DNA of 64,000 nt from Brevibacillus brevis (GCF_031583145.1 NZ_CP134050.1:3733501-3797500); one strand, 5' to 3'. Shown: positions 8,130-17,249, counted from the stretch's first letter. Translations and numbers: made by a program. The notes: generated by a model from the letters alone, not told the origin.

Positions 8130-8236
8130 TTCTTATCTATCGGGACAATTCGTCCCGCAGGAATTGGCACCTTGTCACATTACGCAACGGTTGCCGGGCT
8201 TCATCGGGCCAGACCCTCCACCTCTCTGGATAAGAA
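8130..8236 (-). promoter_or_regulatory. SAM-I (S-box) riboswitch aptamer, distal copy
   Basis: A second complete S-box lies about 86 bp upstream of the first. It has P1 GATAAGAA (8236-8229) with TTCTTATC (8137-8130), the AGAGAGGTGGAGGGTCTGGC core, CCGATGAAGCCCGGCAACC and AAGGTGCCAATTCC. The core is nearly identical to the proximal copy. The stems and loops differ, so it is not a simple recent duplication. Confidence 0.93.
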
Positions 8237-8256
8237 CGTTGTATGCTGTTTAGGCT

Positions 8257-8285
8257 ATTCTAAGAAATTCCACCCAATCCGTCAA
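8257..8285 (-). promoter_or_regulatory. Sigma-A promoter for riboswitch leader and hom
   Basis: On the minus strand, TTGACG (8285-8280), a 17-bp spacer and TAGAAT (8262-8257). Transcription would start about 12 bp before the distal S-box, so both riboswitches lie on one leader. Confidence 0.75.
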
Positions 8286-8331
8286 CACAAAATTGTTTCT
8301 TTTCAGTCAGTTGCCATACGAATCGGCGAAA

Positions 8332-8847
8332 TCACCCGATTTGGTACCGATCCTTTAGAAGGATGCCATGATGAAGCTCATGACCGGCAATGATGTACGC
8401 CAGCGCTCTGGCCGAACAATGGCTGTTGTTCGCAACCCCGGTCCGCTCCCATGCACGTGCTGGTACTCCTTTGAACATCGCGATGGTGGACTGCCGTACC
8501 GCCTTGTATTCGTCGAGAAGCTCCGACATCCGCCGGGAAGAAAATTCCCCTTCCGCTACGTACGCCTCGTCGTCGTAGCCCGCAAGCGGGGTCTGATCCC
8601 CTCTGGCGATCCGCAAAAGCCGATAGCTCATGATTCGTTCCGTATCGATGAGATGTCCAAGCACTTCTTTCACTGACCATTTTCCGGGAGCATACCGGTA
8701 GTTTTCTTGTTCTTCCGTCAGGCCAGACAGCATTTGCACGGTCTCTTCCATCTGTCTGGACAACTGAAGCAGCAGATCCCCTTCCGGAACCAGATTCACA
8801 TACTTCCCATAGTATGCGATGTGCTCTTCGTTCGTTGGACGCTTCAT
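8332..8847 (-). CDS. DinB family protein
   Basis: A 171-aa four-helix protein of the DinB/YfiT superfamily. The metal-binding histidines are visible in VKEVLGHLIDTERIM and, near the C-terminus, in IIAGHELHHGILL (HxxxH). Members are metal-dependent and include thiol (bacillithiol) transferases. Many have no known reaction. The start at 8847 follows AGGAGG. The function here is not determinable from context, since it sits between the S-box leader and a sensor kinase gene transcribed in the same direction, ending about 46 bp before the hom promoter. Confidence 0.8.
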   Translation of the reverse strand: MKRPTNEEHIAYYGKYVNLVPEGDLLLQLSRQMEETVQMLSGLTEEQENYRYAPGKWSVKEVLGHLIDTERIMSYRLLRIARGDQTPLAGYDDEAYVAEGEFSSRRMSELLDEYKAVRQSTIAMFKGVPARAWERTGVANNSHCSARALAYIIAGHELHHGILLKDRYQIG

Positions 8848-8875
8848 TCCTTTGTTTCCTCCTGGGTACTGGATT

Positions 8876-10162
8876 TTACCAAATCTGCGAAACAGATGGT
8901 TCAGGCGCATATTCTTGCAGCGGAAGCGAAATGGTAAAGACCGTTCCGGCTTTCGGCTCGCTTTTCACCGCGATGGAACCTCCCATGGCGCGGATAATTT
9001 GGAAGGAGTAGGTCAATCCCAATCCGGTTCCGCTCGATTTCGTCGAGTAGTAGATCGAACCGAGCCGATTGATTTGATCGGCGCTCATCCCCACCCCGTT
9101 GTCCTTGATGACCAGGAGAACATGACGATCTGCCAGAATCAGGCTCAAAGACACCTTCGCTTGCGGCACCTCCACACAAGCTTCAATCGCATTCTTCATA
9201 AAATTCACGAGAACCTGCTTGACTTCCTCCCCATTCGCCACGATCCATACCGGAGCGACCGGTTCTTGTTCCAGCACGAGCTGAACATTGCTCATGATCG
9301 CATACGAAGACATGACATCAATCATGACACGCACGTGTTGGGACAGGTTGGTTTTGTCCTTTTGCTTGCTGGGCGGTCTGGTGATCGACAAATAATCCGA
9401 GAGCACCGATTCCGTCCGGACGATTTCCATCAGGCTGATATCGATGTACTGCTCCATTTTTCCTCGTTCCAGCGTGCTGGAGCGGATCAGCTTTAAAAAT
9501 CCTTTCACCGCCGTTAGCGGATTGCGCACTTCATGGGCAAGTGAGGCGGCGACGTGGCTGATCGCTTCGTACTTTTCGTTCTGCAAGTAGCTGATGAAAA
9601 TGGCCTTGTCGGAAACTGCCTTCTGAAACAAGGTAGTGAGCAGCCAAATCCCTATCAAATATTGGAGGGGAAAGACCAGCAAGTGCTCGAGAAGATAGAC
9701 CGTGACGTGGTCGGGGTGATTCAGATAGAGAATGAGGGAGGGGTGAACGGCGAGAACGAGGCCGGCCAGACATGTGACGAAGGTCTTTCGTCTGGAGATT
9801 TTGTGCAGCTCCCGTAAGAGAAGGGACAGGAAAAACGTACACACAAAAATAAACGATCCCGTCCATAAGCCGTCCCCTCCCAAGTACAAGCGGTAGACAA
9901 AAAATTCAGAAAGCAGCACGCAACCAGCCCGCACACCGCCAAATAGGACGCCGAAATACATGATGATATGGCGGACATCAAAGAAAAATCCGTCTACCAT
10001 GCTGCAGGAGAACGTCATGGCCAAAAACAGAGACAAAGCGCTGGAGACGATCACGAATTTCTGGCTGTAATTTCGCAGCTTATCCCGATAATGCACGTTA
10101 AAGAGGATGAATGGCAAAAGAGCGATGAAGAGCTGCAACATCACATGCTTGATCAGAATCAC
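8876..10162 (-). CDS. Sensor histidine kinase, KinB-like
   Basis: A 428-aa kinase with six hydrophobic segments in residues 5-180 and no large external loop (5TM/6TM-type sensor). A HisKA dimerisation helix follows, with the phospho-acceptor at SLAHEVRNPLTAVKGFL (His210), then the HATPase N box (NFMKNAIEA), G1 box (IKDNGVGM) and G2 box (GTGLGLTYS). The architecture matches B. subtilis KinB, one of the kinases feeding the sporulation phosphorelay. No response regulator is adjacent, which suits an orphan phosphorelay kinase (inference). The start is GTG at 10162, with AGAGG upstream. Residues 53-60 hold the pattern CSMVDGFFFDVRHIIMYFG seen in 5TM-5TMR_LYT-like sensors. Confidence 0.83.
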   Translation of the reverse strand: MILIKHVMLQLFIALLPFILFNVHYRDKLRNYSQKFVIVSSALSLFLAMTFSCSMVDGFFFDVRHIIMYFGVLFGGVRAGCVLLSEFFVYRLYLGGDGLWTGSFIFVCTFFLSLLLRELHKISRRKTFVTCLAGLVLAVHPSLILYLNHPDHVTVYLLEHLLVFPLQYLIGIWLLTTLFQKAVSDKAIFISYLQNEKYEAISHVAASLAHEVRNPLTAVKGFLKLIRSSTLERGKMEQYIDISLMEIVRTESVLSDYLSITRPPSKQKDKTNLSQHVRVMIDVMSSYAIMSNVQLVLEQEPVAPVWIVANGEEVKQVLVNFMKNAIEACVEVPQAKVSLSLILADRHVLLVIKDNGVGMSADQINRLGSIYYSTKSSGTGLGLTYSFQIIRAMGGSIAVKSEPKAGTVFTISLPLQEYAPEPSVSQIW

Positions 10163-10357
10163 CCGTATCGCCTCTTCGTCTTCATTTTGGGGAAATCCCT
10201 TTTTGGTACAAATTGGATGTCAGCATCTTCTTCGCTACGCGTTTCCGGGATTCCTTCCAACTGAAGAGGGAGTCTGCGTGCATATTTTTGCATAGGGGGA
10301 GCCATTTACGCCGGAACAAACGGCTCCATCGGTCTGTCTGTCAGGAATGCACTACCC

Positions 10358-10984
10358 TTACGAAGTGACGGTAATCCCTTCAAACAAGAGCACCCGAGCA
10401 GGCGAGGCATCCGTTCCGAGCAGCTTCAATGGTGCTGCTACCATGAAGTACTCTCCCTTCGGCACTTCCTGCAGGCGCAAGCCCTCGATAATGATGATTC
10501 CGGCGGCAAACAACGACTTGTGCGTCGGATGGCCTTCCTGATTGCGCTCGATCCCCAGTGCGTCCGTTCCGACGCCGCGCACCCCGATGTCAGCCAAATA
10601 TTCGGCCCCGTCGCTACTCAGGTACACAAAGGTGAAAGAAAATGCCTCATCCCACGAATTTTTAGTCTTGAACAGCACAAAATCGCCGGGCCCGATGTCC
10701 AATGGCTCGAGATCAGCGCGGGTAATGCAGTCCTCCACGTGAGTAAGGTCAAGTACCTTGCAACTTCCCACCAATCTCTCCAAATCGATGGTCTCGAATG
10801 TTTCGCCCTTCGTCACCATATGGAGAGGGGCGTCTATGTGCGTGCCGGTATGAACGTCCAGCTCGATCCTCGATTCCGTCACATACCCGTTTGTGACAGG
10901 CTTGATCCTCGGCTGCTTCTCCGGCTTGTTCTTGTACACCGTCATTCCTTCGAAAATCGCTCCGGTTACATCGTACATCTTCAT
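10358..10984 (-). CDS. Cyclase family protein (kynurenine-formamidase fold)
   Basis: A 208-aa metal-dependent hydrolase of the cyclase/KynB family. The metal motif HTGTHIDAPLHM is present (HxGTHxDxP), followed by a second conserved stretch VGTDALGIERN...HPTHKSLFAAGIIIIEGL. Family members hydrolyse N-formylkynurenine, isatin or cyclic intermediates. The substrate here is uncertain. The ATG at 10984 lies about ten bases after GGAGGAGG. A second, better KynB match lies about 5 kb away (15404-16024). Confidence 0.8.
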   Translation of the reverse strand: MKMYDVTGAIFEGMTVYKNKPEKQPRIKPVTNGYVTESRIELDVHTGTHIDAPLHMVTKGETFETIDLERLVGSCKVLDLTHVEDCITRADLEPLDIGPGDFVLFKTKNSWDEAFSFTFVYLSSDGAEYLADIGVRGVGTDALGIERNQEGHPTHKSLFAAGIIIIEGLRLQEVPKGEYFMVAAPLKLLGTDASPARVLLFEGITVTS

Positions 10985-11071
10985 CGCAACATGACCTCCT
11001 CCAGGATTTTTCGGGACAATCGGTGCGACAGCCTGCTTTCTCCAGCTTGCCGCCCTTCCCCTTGATTCCAA

Positions 11072-12079
11072 TCAGCGGGCAGGGAATCCTTCTCTCCCTT
11101 CCAGATCCGCAGGAAACACCAACCCCACCTGCCTGCGCGCCTCGTCCATGATCTCCATGGTGATCAAGCTGCTTTCATGCGAGTTTGTGGCGGATTCCAG
11201 CGCTCCTGCCTTGGCGAGAGCGAGAAACTCCTCGATCTCGTAAGGCATCAGCTTCGGCTTCTGCGGCCTTGTTACATCTTCCACTCGCCCGTCCCTGTAG
11301 CGAATTTCGATCCGGGTGAGGTGATTGATCCTGTCGATGACCATCGTTCCGGTTTCTCCCTGAATTTCGGCCGGCAAATACGAGTCGGTTATCTTCGAAT
11401 AGATGACGACCGCTTCTTTGTCTTCATATTTCAGGAGGATGCTTCCTTCTCCATCGACGCCAGACTCCAGCAAGACCGCCTCCGCCTTGATAGAAATCGG
11501 CTTGCCGAAGAGGACCGCCAGTGGATAGAGACAGTAGATGCCGATATCCATCAAGGCGCCGTTCGAGAAGGCCGGGTCAAACGCATTCAGTATGGTTCCG
11601 TTCTTGTAAGCGTCATAGCGTGACGAGTATTGGCAGTTCGCGGCGACATACTTGCGGATTTTGCCCAGCTTGTGGAGGTTGTCGCGGATCGCCTGAAAAT
11701 TGGGGGCGAGCGTCGACTTGACGGCTTCCATAAGCAGTACGCCATTTTCTCGCGCTGCCGTGATCATGGCCTGCACTTCCTGAGCATGGGAGGCCATCGG
11801 CTTTTCGCACAGTACGTGCAGCCCGTGCTCCATGCAGAGGATGGCTTGCCGGGCATGAAAGGAATTGGGACTGGCGATGTAGACCGCATCGATCACGCCG
11901 CTCTCCGCCATCCGGGCGACATCCGTAAACACATGCGGCGCTCCGTGTTTTTCTGCGAACTGTTCGGCCCGCTCCCGTGTCCGGGAGTAGACGGCCGCAA
12001 GAGAAAAGCCCGATACCTCCCTGCCTGCAGCAATGAATTCTTCGGTGATCCAATTCGTTCCGATGACGCCAAACCGCAT
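11072..12079 (-). CDS. Gfo/Idh/MocA family oxidoreductase
   Basis: A 335-aa NAD(P)-dependent oxidoreductase. It has an N-terminal Rossmann domain (FGVIGTNWITEEFI), the family motif ALCEKPMA here as VLCEKPMASHAQEV with the catalytic-region Lys, and a C-terminal alpha/beta domain with NGALMDIGIYCLYPL. Members act on sugars, inositols or dihydrodiols. The substrate is unknown. It lies 87 bp upstream of the cyclase gene and 59 bp downstream of zwf, all on the minus strand, so a three-gene transcript is possible. Confidence 0.85.
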   Translation of the reverse strand: MRFGVIGTNWITEEFIAAGREVSGFSLAAVYSRTRERAEQFAEKHGAPHVFTDVARMAESGVIDAVYIASPNSFHARQAILCMEHGLHVLCEKPMASHAQEVQAMITAARENGVLLMEAVKSTLAPNFQAIRDNLHKLGKIRKYVAANCQYSSRYDAYKNGTILNAFDPAFSNGALMDIGIYCLYPLAVLFGKPISIKAEAVLLESGVDGEGSILLKYEDKEAVVIYSKITDSYLPAEIQGETGTMVIDRINHLTRIEIRYRDGRVEDVTRPQKPKLMPYEIEEFLALAKAGALESATNSHESSLITMEIMDEARRQVGLVFPADLEGREGFPAR

Positions 12080-12138
12080 CGCGAGTCACTCTCCTCACAT
12101 CTGTACCTCTGTTCGCCTATGAACGCACTGTCCTGCTG

Positions 12139-13638
12139 TTACGAATGCACCGGGATCGGCTGACGTTCCGGCTCTTTGTCCAGCCACCACGAAAATCCGT
12201 CTGCCGCGAGCAGGTCACGTGCTTGCTTTGGACCATGGGACCCGGCAGTGTATTCGTGCAGCGGCACAAGATTCTCCCGGAATGCCTGCAAAATCGGCTC
12301 CACCCATATCCAGGACAGCTCGACCTCTTTCCAGTGGGCAAAGTACGTGGAGTCTCCTCGCAGCGCGTCGAACAGCAGCAGCTCGTACGCCTCAGGGACA
12401 TCCTCCGTTCCTGCCGAGAAGTCCACGGTCACCGGCTCAATTTTTCCGCGATTGGACGGATTCTTACTATTCACTTGCAGGGCGATTCCTTCATCCGGAT
12501 TGACACTGATGATCAACAGGTTGGGCGCAGGCTTCTCCCGCTTTTGTCGATACAGCTTTTCCAGCGGATTTTTAAATTCGATGACGATTCTCGTCGATTT
12601 CTCTTTCATTCGCTTGCCCGTGCGGATGTAAAACGGGACGCCTTGCCAAAATGGATCGTCAATCCAGACGCGGGCAGCTACGAACGTGTCGGTCTGAGAG
12701 TCTGGCCGGACACCCGGCTCCTCGAGATACCCGACCACCTTCTTGCCAAGTACCTCCCCAGCCCCGTACTGACCGCGAACGACATGCTTCCATACATCCT
12801 CCGTTTTCAGAGGACGGACGGCTTCCATCACCTTGCGCTTTTCCGCTCGAATATCACTCGCCGTCATTCGCTTCGGCACGTGCATGGCGGTCATCATCAG
12901 CATTTGCAGCAGGTGGTTTTGCACCATATCGCGGAGGGCACCAGCCTGATCATAGTATCCGGCCCGCTCCTCCACGCCTACCGTTTCCCCTGCGGTAATT
13001 TGTACATTGGCGATATACTGGTTGTTCCACAGCGCCTGAAACACCGGATTGGCAAATTCCAACGCTTCCAGGTTTTGTACCATCGGCTTGCCCAAATAGT
13101 GATCGATTCGGTAAATCTCCTCTTCCGAAAACGCAGCGCTCAACTTTTCGTTCAGCTGTCTGGCTGAGTTCAGGTCGTGCCCAAACGGCTTTTCGATAAT
13201 CAGCCGCTTCCAGCCGGTCGTCTCCCCCAGGCCGCATGCCTTGATATTCGCTGCGATCACGTCGAAAAACTCGGGGGCGACAGACAGGTAAAACATCCGG
13301 TTTTCCGGCAGCCCGAGCTCGGTTTCGCGCTGTGTCACGACCGACAGCAGCGGGTGGAAGGCCTCTGGATCCGTCACATCGACAGCACAGTAACGAAACG
13401 CAGCGAGAAACGTCTCCAGCTCCGACGGGTCCGGATGGGGACGTCGAGAAAACGTGCGGATGGACTGTGCGATGCTCGCCTGAAACTCTTCGTCGGACCA
13501 TTCTCTTCTGCCTACGCCTACAATGGAAAAAGCGGGAGGCATTTTCTTGTCGAGATACAAGTTGTACAAGGCAGGGTAAATTTTTCGCTTTGCCAGGTCT
13601 CCAGTCGAACCAAAGAGCACAAAGGTCATCGAATCCAT
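12139..13638 (-). CDS. zwf: Glucose-6-phosphate 1-dehydrogenase
   Basis: A 499-aa enzyme, the usual length, oxidising glucose 6-phosphate to 6-phosphogluconolactone with NADP+ at the entry of the oxidative pentose phosphate pathway. The cofactor motif FGSTGDLAKRKIYPALY is at the N-terminus. The substrate/active-site motif YRIDHYLGKPMVQNL has the catalytic His in the family position, and VPFYIRTGKRM follows. Neither gnd nor pgl is adjacent. A sigma-A-like promoter lies about 70-90 bp upstream. Confidence 0.96.
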   Translation of the reverse strand: MDSMTFVLFGSTGDLAKRKIYPALYNLYLDKKMPPAFSIVGVGRREWSDEEFQASIAQSIRTFSRRPHPDPSELETFLAAFRYCAVDVTDPEAFHPLLSVVTQRETELGLPENRMFYLSVAPEFFDVIAANIKACGLGETTGWKRLIIEKPFGHDLNSARQLNEKLSAAFSEEEIYRIDHYLGKPMVQNLEALEFANPVFQALWNNQYIANVQITAGETVGVEERAGYYDQAGALRDMVQNHLLQMLMMTAMHVPKRMTASDIRAEKRKVMEAVRPLKTEDVWKHVVRGQYGAGEVLGKKVVGYLEEPGVRPDSQTDTFVAARVWIDDPFWQGVPFYIRTGKRMKEKSTRIVIEFKNPLEKLYRQKREKPAPNLLIISVNPDEGIALQVNSKNPSNRGKIEPVTVDFSAGTEDVPEAYELLLFDALRGDSTYFAHWKEVELSWIWVEPILQAFRENLVPLHEYTAGSHGPKQARDLLAADGFSWWLDKEPERQPIPVHS

Positions 13639-13700
13639 GTGCGATCCCGCCTCCTTCCTGCAATTTTTGCTGCGAGTAAGTAGTACATGAGTACATCGTT

Positions 13701-13729
13701 ATTATTAGAGAAAACGCGTCCGTAATCAA
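13701..13729 (-). promoter_or_regulatory. Probable sigma-A promoter of zwf
   Basis: Minus strand TTGATT (13729-13724), a 17-bp spacer and AATAAT (13706-13701), which is 63 bp upstream of the zwf start. Confidence 0.65.
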
Positions 13730-13932
13730 GATCGTTCTTTTTTCTGCCTCCGTAGTTTTCCCGAACGAAGAAAGCAGATTCCCTTTCGGCTGCCCGCTGT
13801 CGTTTTCTTCCTCCCTGCGCATGGGACGTCAGGGGCGTTTCATATACATGTACAAAGTGGAATTGTTCTTTCCACCATCATCACGATGTTCGGCCGAACG
13901 CCACGAAGGCGAAGCACAAAGGAGGTCTTGGC
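13730..13932. other. Intergenic stretch between zwf promoter and small ORF
   Basis: I see no convincing gene here. A promoter for the rightward genes must lie in it, but I could not identify good -35/-10 boxes. It ends in AAAGGAGG, the ribosome site of the following 36-codon ORF. Confidence 0.4.
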
Positions 13933-14043
13933 ATGCGAATGAGACTGCGTCCCCGGGAACCGATCGACAGCTTCCGAGAAGTGCGGGTGCACCCTGCCAC
14001 GATTGATTTACATCTGCAAAAATGGCGGTTTCGAATGCGATGA
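13933..14043 (+). CDS. Putative 36-aa arginine-rich peptide
   Basis: A 36-codon ORF with a strong AAAGGAGG site seven bases before its ATG. It ends 34 bp upstream of the saccharopine-dehydrogenase-like gene. The peptide has nine Arg residues (MRMRLRPRE at the start, WRFRMR at the end) and no family I recognise. It could be a real small protein or a leader peptide for the downstream enzyme. No terminator-type hairpin is obvious between the two, so attenuation is only a guess. Confidence 0.4.
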   Translation: MRMRLRPREPIDSFREVRVHPATIDLHLQKWRFRMR

Positions 14044-14077
14044 GGTTGCATGTATTCGTAAATAGGAGGAGGACTGT

Positions 14078-15280
14078 ATGCGCGTCGCAATCTTGGGAGT
14101 CGGCGGAGTAGGACAAGTAAGCGCATGTGAACTCATGAAGTCTGCGTATGTAGAGAAGCTGGTCCTGGCGGATATTTCGATCGGACCTGCGGAAGAGCTG
14201 GCGGCTGAACTGCGCCGGGAAACCGATGTGGAGATTCAGGTCAAGCGCGTGGACGCCCGCGACGTCTCCAGCGTGACAGCTATTTTGGGAGACATAGACG
14301 TGTTGCTCCACATCGGCCTTCCTGAAAACAACTTCGCCGTGATGAAAGCGTGCCTGAACACCAGGACGCACTACATTGACACCGCTTCCTGCGGGCCTCG
14401 CTGGCTGCGCAAGCAACTGGCATGGAACGATCAATTTCGGGCGGCCGGGATACTCGGAATCATGGGTCTGGGCTGCGATCCCGGTTTTTCCAACATCGCC
14501 GCACGCTACGCGGTGGACCAACTGGACGAGGTCGATGAAATCCTCATCCGCGACGGCGACAATTCCGTCGTGGACTACGACGGCTTTTGCTCGTTTTTCA
14601 GCCCCCAGACCGCCATCCAGGAGTGTCTGGCGAAGCCGAACTATTGGACCGCGGCGAAAGGCGAGCAGTATTTGCCCACGCCTTTAGCCAACAAGGAAGA
14701 ATTCGAGTTTCCCGAGCCCATCGGCTGGCTCGATTGCTACCATGTCGAGCACGAGGAAGCGACTACTTTGGGGGAGACCATCGGCAGGGCCAAAGGCTGC
14801 AAATACGTCGATTTCAAATACGCCCTGCACCCTGACTTCGTGAACACGTTGAAGGTACTGCGTTATTTGGGGCTGGACAGCGACGAGGAAATCGAGGTGA
14901 AGGGCGTGCGGGTAGCCCCTCGCGACGTGGTCGTGACCTCGATGCCCAAGCCCGTGGATCTGGCGGGGAAAATTCACGGCTATTCCAGCGTCGGAGCCCT
15001 CGTCAAAGGAAAGAAGGATAACAAGCGAAAAGACATTTACGTCTACACGATCGCGAACCATGACGAGGTATTTTTCAAGACCGAGTTCCAGGCGACGATC
15101 TGGCAAACCGGCATCCCGCCGGTCGTCGCTGTCGACATGATCGCCGAGGGGTCCTTGTCGGCCACAGGCTGCATTCCACCGGAGCTGATCGACCCGATTC
15201 CGTTTTTAAGCAAGCTGAAGGCGCGCGGCATGGTCTGGGACGTGATCGAAAAAACCTCTCCGCTCCTGCAAATCACGTAA
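14078..15280 (+). CDS. Saccharopine dehydrogenase family protein
   Basis: A 400-aa oxidoreductase with an N-terminal Rossmann motif (VAILGVGGVGQVSACEL), a conserved 'HIGLPENNFAVMKACL...HYIDTA' segment and the GLGCDPGFSNIAARYA motif of the saccharopine dehydrogenase / homospermidine-synthase-like group. Members reduce or oxidise imines formed between an aldehyde and an amine. In Firmicutes this type is close to carboxynorspermidine or saccharopine reductases. The start follows GGAGGAGG. The gene ends at a strong terminator and may form a unit with the small ORF upstream. Confidence 0.8.
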   Translation: MRVAILGVGGVGQVSACELMKSAYVEKLVLADISIGPAEELAAELRRETDVEIQVKRVDARDVSSVTAILGDIDVLLHIGLPENNFAVMKACLNTRTHYIDTASCGPRWLRKQLAWNDQFRAAGILGIMGLGCDPGFSNIAARYAVDQLDEVDEILIRDGDNSVVDYDGFCSFFSPQTAIQECLAKPNYWTAAKGEQYLPTPLANKEEFEFPEPIGWLDCYHVEHEEATTLGETIGRAKGCKYVDFKYALHPDFVNTLKVLRYLGLDSDEEIEVKGVRVAPRDVVVTSMPKPVDLAGKIHGYSSVGALVKGKKDNKRKDIYVYTIANHDEVFFKTEFQATIWQTGIPPVVAVDMIAEGSLSATGCIPPELIDPIPFLSKLKARGMVWDVIEKTSPLLQIT

Positions 15281-15300
15281 AGACGTAAGTTGAGATACAA

Positions 15301-15335
15301 AAACCGTTCGGGCCACTCTCGCGCTCGAACGGTTT
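15301..15335. terminator. Bidirectional terminator
   Basis: A perfect 10-bp stem AAACCGTTCG (15301-15310 with 15326-15335) lies between convergent genes. The minus-strand side is followed by T-rich sequence. Confidence 0.7.
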
Positions 15336-15403
15336 CTTTGGCATGTGCCTGCATATCGCAGCCATAAGTGATTTCCCTCCGAGATGTCCTGATTGGAGGG
15401 GCC

Positions 15404-16024
15404 TTAAACGGAACGCAGTACGGCCCGCACCGGGCTCCCGTCTGCCTCCGCAAGCGGAAGCGGCAGCGCGATCAATTCGTAATCTCCAGGCTGAACATGG
15501 TCCAATTCAAGACCCTCCAAAATGTGGATATCGTGCTCGTGCAGTCCGTGATGAGCGGGCAGCTCCTTGCTGTCCAACGGATCGACAGACGGCACGTCCA
15601 CACCGATCAGCCGGACTCCTATCTCGGCCAGGTACGGAGCCAGATCGGAGCGTAGATAGCAAATCTTTTCCGGAAAGCGAGTCGGATCCTCCCATGAGCT
15701 GGTGCGCAACAGCAGCCGTGTAACTCCTACCAGATCGAATGGCCGCAAGTCTTCCGCTCCTATGCTCGGCTTGCCCGAGACATCGATGAGTCTGGCGGGT
15801 CCCACGTACAGCTGAACATCCAGCTCGAGCATTCTTCTCCCGTCGTCTGCAAAATGAAAGGGGGCATCCACATGGGTGCCGGTATGAATGCTCATCGTCA
15901 GCTTCCCTACATTGACGGAACCGCTCTCTGCCATCGGCCAGTTCACTTCATACCGGAACTCCGTATCGCCTGGCCATGTCGGAACGCCCGGCAGCAGCGG
16001 CCTTGAAATATCGAATATTTTCAT
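15404..16024 (-). CDS. kynB: Kynurenine formamidase (arylformamidase)
   Basis: A 206-aa enzyme that hydrolyses N-formyl-L-kynurenine in tryptophan degradation. It begins with ISRPLLPGVPTWPGDTEF and has SGSVNVGKLTMSIHTGTHVD, which contains the zinc-binding HxGTHxDxP motif, then GVDVPSVDPLDSKELPAHH and ILEGLELDHVQPGDYELIAL. All are KynB signatures. The usual partners kynA and kynU are absent. Instead it is the last gene after an AAA+ ATPase (26 bp upstream), ending at the 15.3-kb terminator. Confidence 0.88.
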   Translation of the reverse strand: MKIFDISRPLLPGVPTWPGDTEFRYEVNWPMAESGSVNVGKLTMSIHTGTHVDAPFHFADDGRRMLELDVQLYVGPARLIDVSGKPSIGAEDLRPFDLVGVTRLLLRTSSWEDPTRFPEKICYLRSDLAPYLAEIGVRLIGVDVPSVDPLDSKELPAHHGLHEHDIHILEGLELDHVQPGDYELIALPLPLAEADGSPVRAVLRSV

Positions 16025-16050
16025 GTCTGTCTCTCCTCCGCTTCCATGGA

Positions 16051-17244
16051 TCAGATTCGCTTGTGTGCCGTCAAAAACTGTTCGACTCCGTCGTACAATC
16101 CTTCATCATTGGCGTATTTGACGTAATTTTTCGCCGTTCGCAGCCATTCGATCGTCGTCGGACGAGTCGCGGCGATCGATTCCCGCAAGTCGCTCATGCG
16201 AATCGGCCGCTCGATCCCTGTCGCCAAGATGTCGTGGAGGACTTGTTCGGTAGCCAATTCGACGACATACTCGATGTCGGCCCCGGAATACAGCTCCGTC
16301 CAGCCTGCCAATTGGGCATAGTCGATGGGCTCCGTCGGCCGCCCCTCCAGCTTCAGCCGGAAGATCGCCGCGCGTGCCTCGGAGTCGGGAGGTCCGACAA
16401 ACACGACCTTGTCAAAGCGCCCCGAGTGAAAAAAGGCAGGATCGACGTCCCACGGCAGATTGGTGGCGCCCAGAAGCAGCAGCCGGTCCAACTGTCTGGC
16501 CGCTCGCTCCATCTCCGCCAACAGCTGATCGATCATTCCCCTCATCCACGGCGATGCCGATTTGCCCCGATGATACCCCAGTGCATCCATCTCGTCGAGA
16601 AACAGGACAGCAGGCCGATGCTGGCGAGCGGAGGCAAACAGGTCGCGGATGTTTTGCTCGCTGGCACCGACGTACGGATCCAGAATATCCGCCACTTGCA
16701 CGTGGTAAAGCTTGGCGCTGCACTCGCCGGCAGCCGCTCTGGCCAAAAACGTTTTCCCGCAACCCGGCGGCCCGTACAGGAGCACGCCGCCTCCAGCCCG
16801 TTTGCGGAATCGCTCGTACAACTGGGGCGTCAAAACCGGCTGGACCATTTTGATCCGAATCGCTTCTTTTACATCGTGCAATCCACCTACTTCGGAAAAG
16901 TCGACGACCTTTTCTGTCAGCGGCTGATCGGAACGGTTTTTTCTGTTTTTGCCTCCCTCGATGACGCGCATTACAGCAGGAGTGTGCTTCCCTTTCGACA
17001 GCAAGACCTCCGTTTCCTGCACCTCCGCACCCGTGCTTTGCGGCGCTTCCCGGCTCAGCTTGTTCAATTCCCTGATGACCGACTGCTTCAATTCCTCGTC
17101 CCCGTAAGCCAAGGCTTGGGTAAAAGCGAGCAACGCTTCTACGCGGTTATGTTGCTCAGTGTACTCCAGCCCCAGGAGATACCATGCCGCAGCGTTTTTC
17201 TGATCGCCGCGGACCATGGATTTCAAGATCTCGATCTTCGTCAT
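16051..17244 (-). CDS. AAA+ ATPase with N-terminal TPR-like segment
   Basis: A 397-aa protein. Residues 15-62 look like one or two tetratricopeptide helices pairs (AAAWYLLGLEYTEQHNRVEA). Residues 110-350 are a classic AAA module of the Cdc48/FtsH type: Walker A GPPGCGKT (158-165), Walker B LFLDEMD (214-220), sensor GATNLP and the arginine-bearing HSGRFDK where most relatives have RPGRxDR. Such ATPases remodel or unfold proteins. No protease domain is present. It directly follows a membrane-anchored TPR gene, which suggests a membrane-recruited remodeller (inference). The ATG at 17244 is preceded by AGAGG at nine bases. Confidence 0.8.
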   Translation of the reverse strand: MTKIEILKSMVRGDQKNAAAWYLLGLEYTEQHNRVEALLAFTQALAYGDEELKQSVIRELNKLSREAPQSTGAEVQETEVLLSKGKHTPAVMRVIEGGKNRKNRSDQPLTEKVVDFSEVGGLHDVKEAIRIKMVQPVLTPQLYERFRKRAGGGVLLYGPPGCGKTFLARAAAGECSAKLYHVQVADILDPYVGASEQNIRDLFASARQHRPAVLFLDEMDALGYHRGKSASPWMRGMIDQLLAEMERAARQLDRLLLLGATNLPWDVDPAFFHSGRFDKVVFVGPPDSEARAAIFRLKLEGRPTEPIDYAQLAGWTELYSGADIEYVVELATEQVLHDILATGIERPIRMSDLRESIAATRPTTIEWLRTAKNYVKYANDEGLYDGVEQFLTAHKRI

Positions 17245-17249
17245 CCGTT

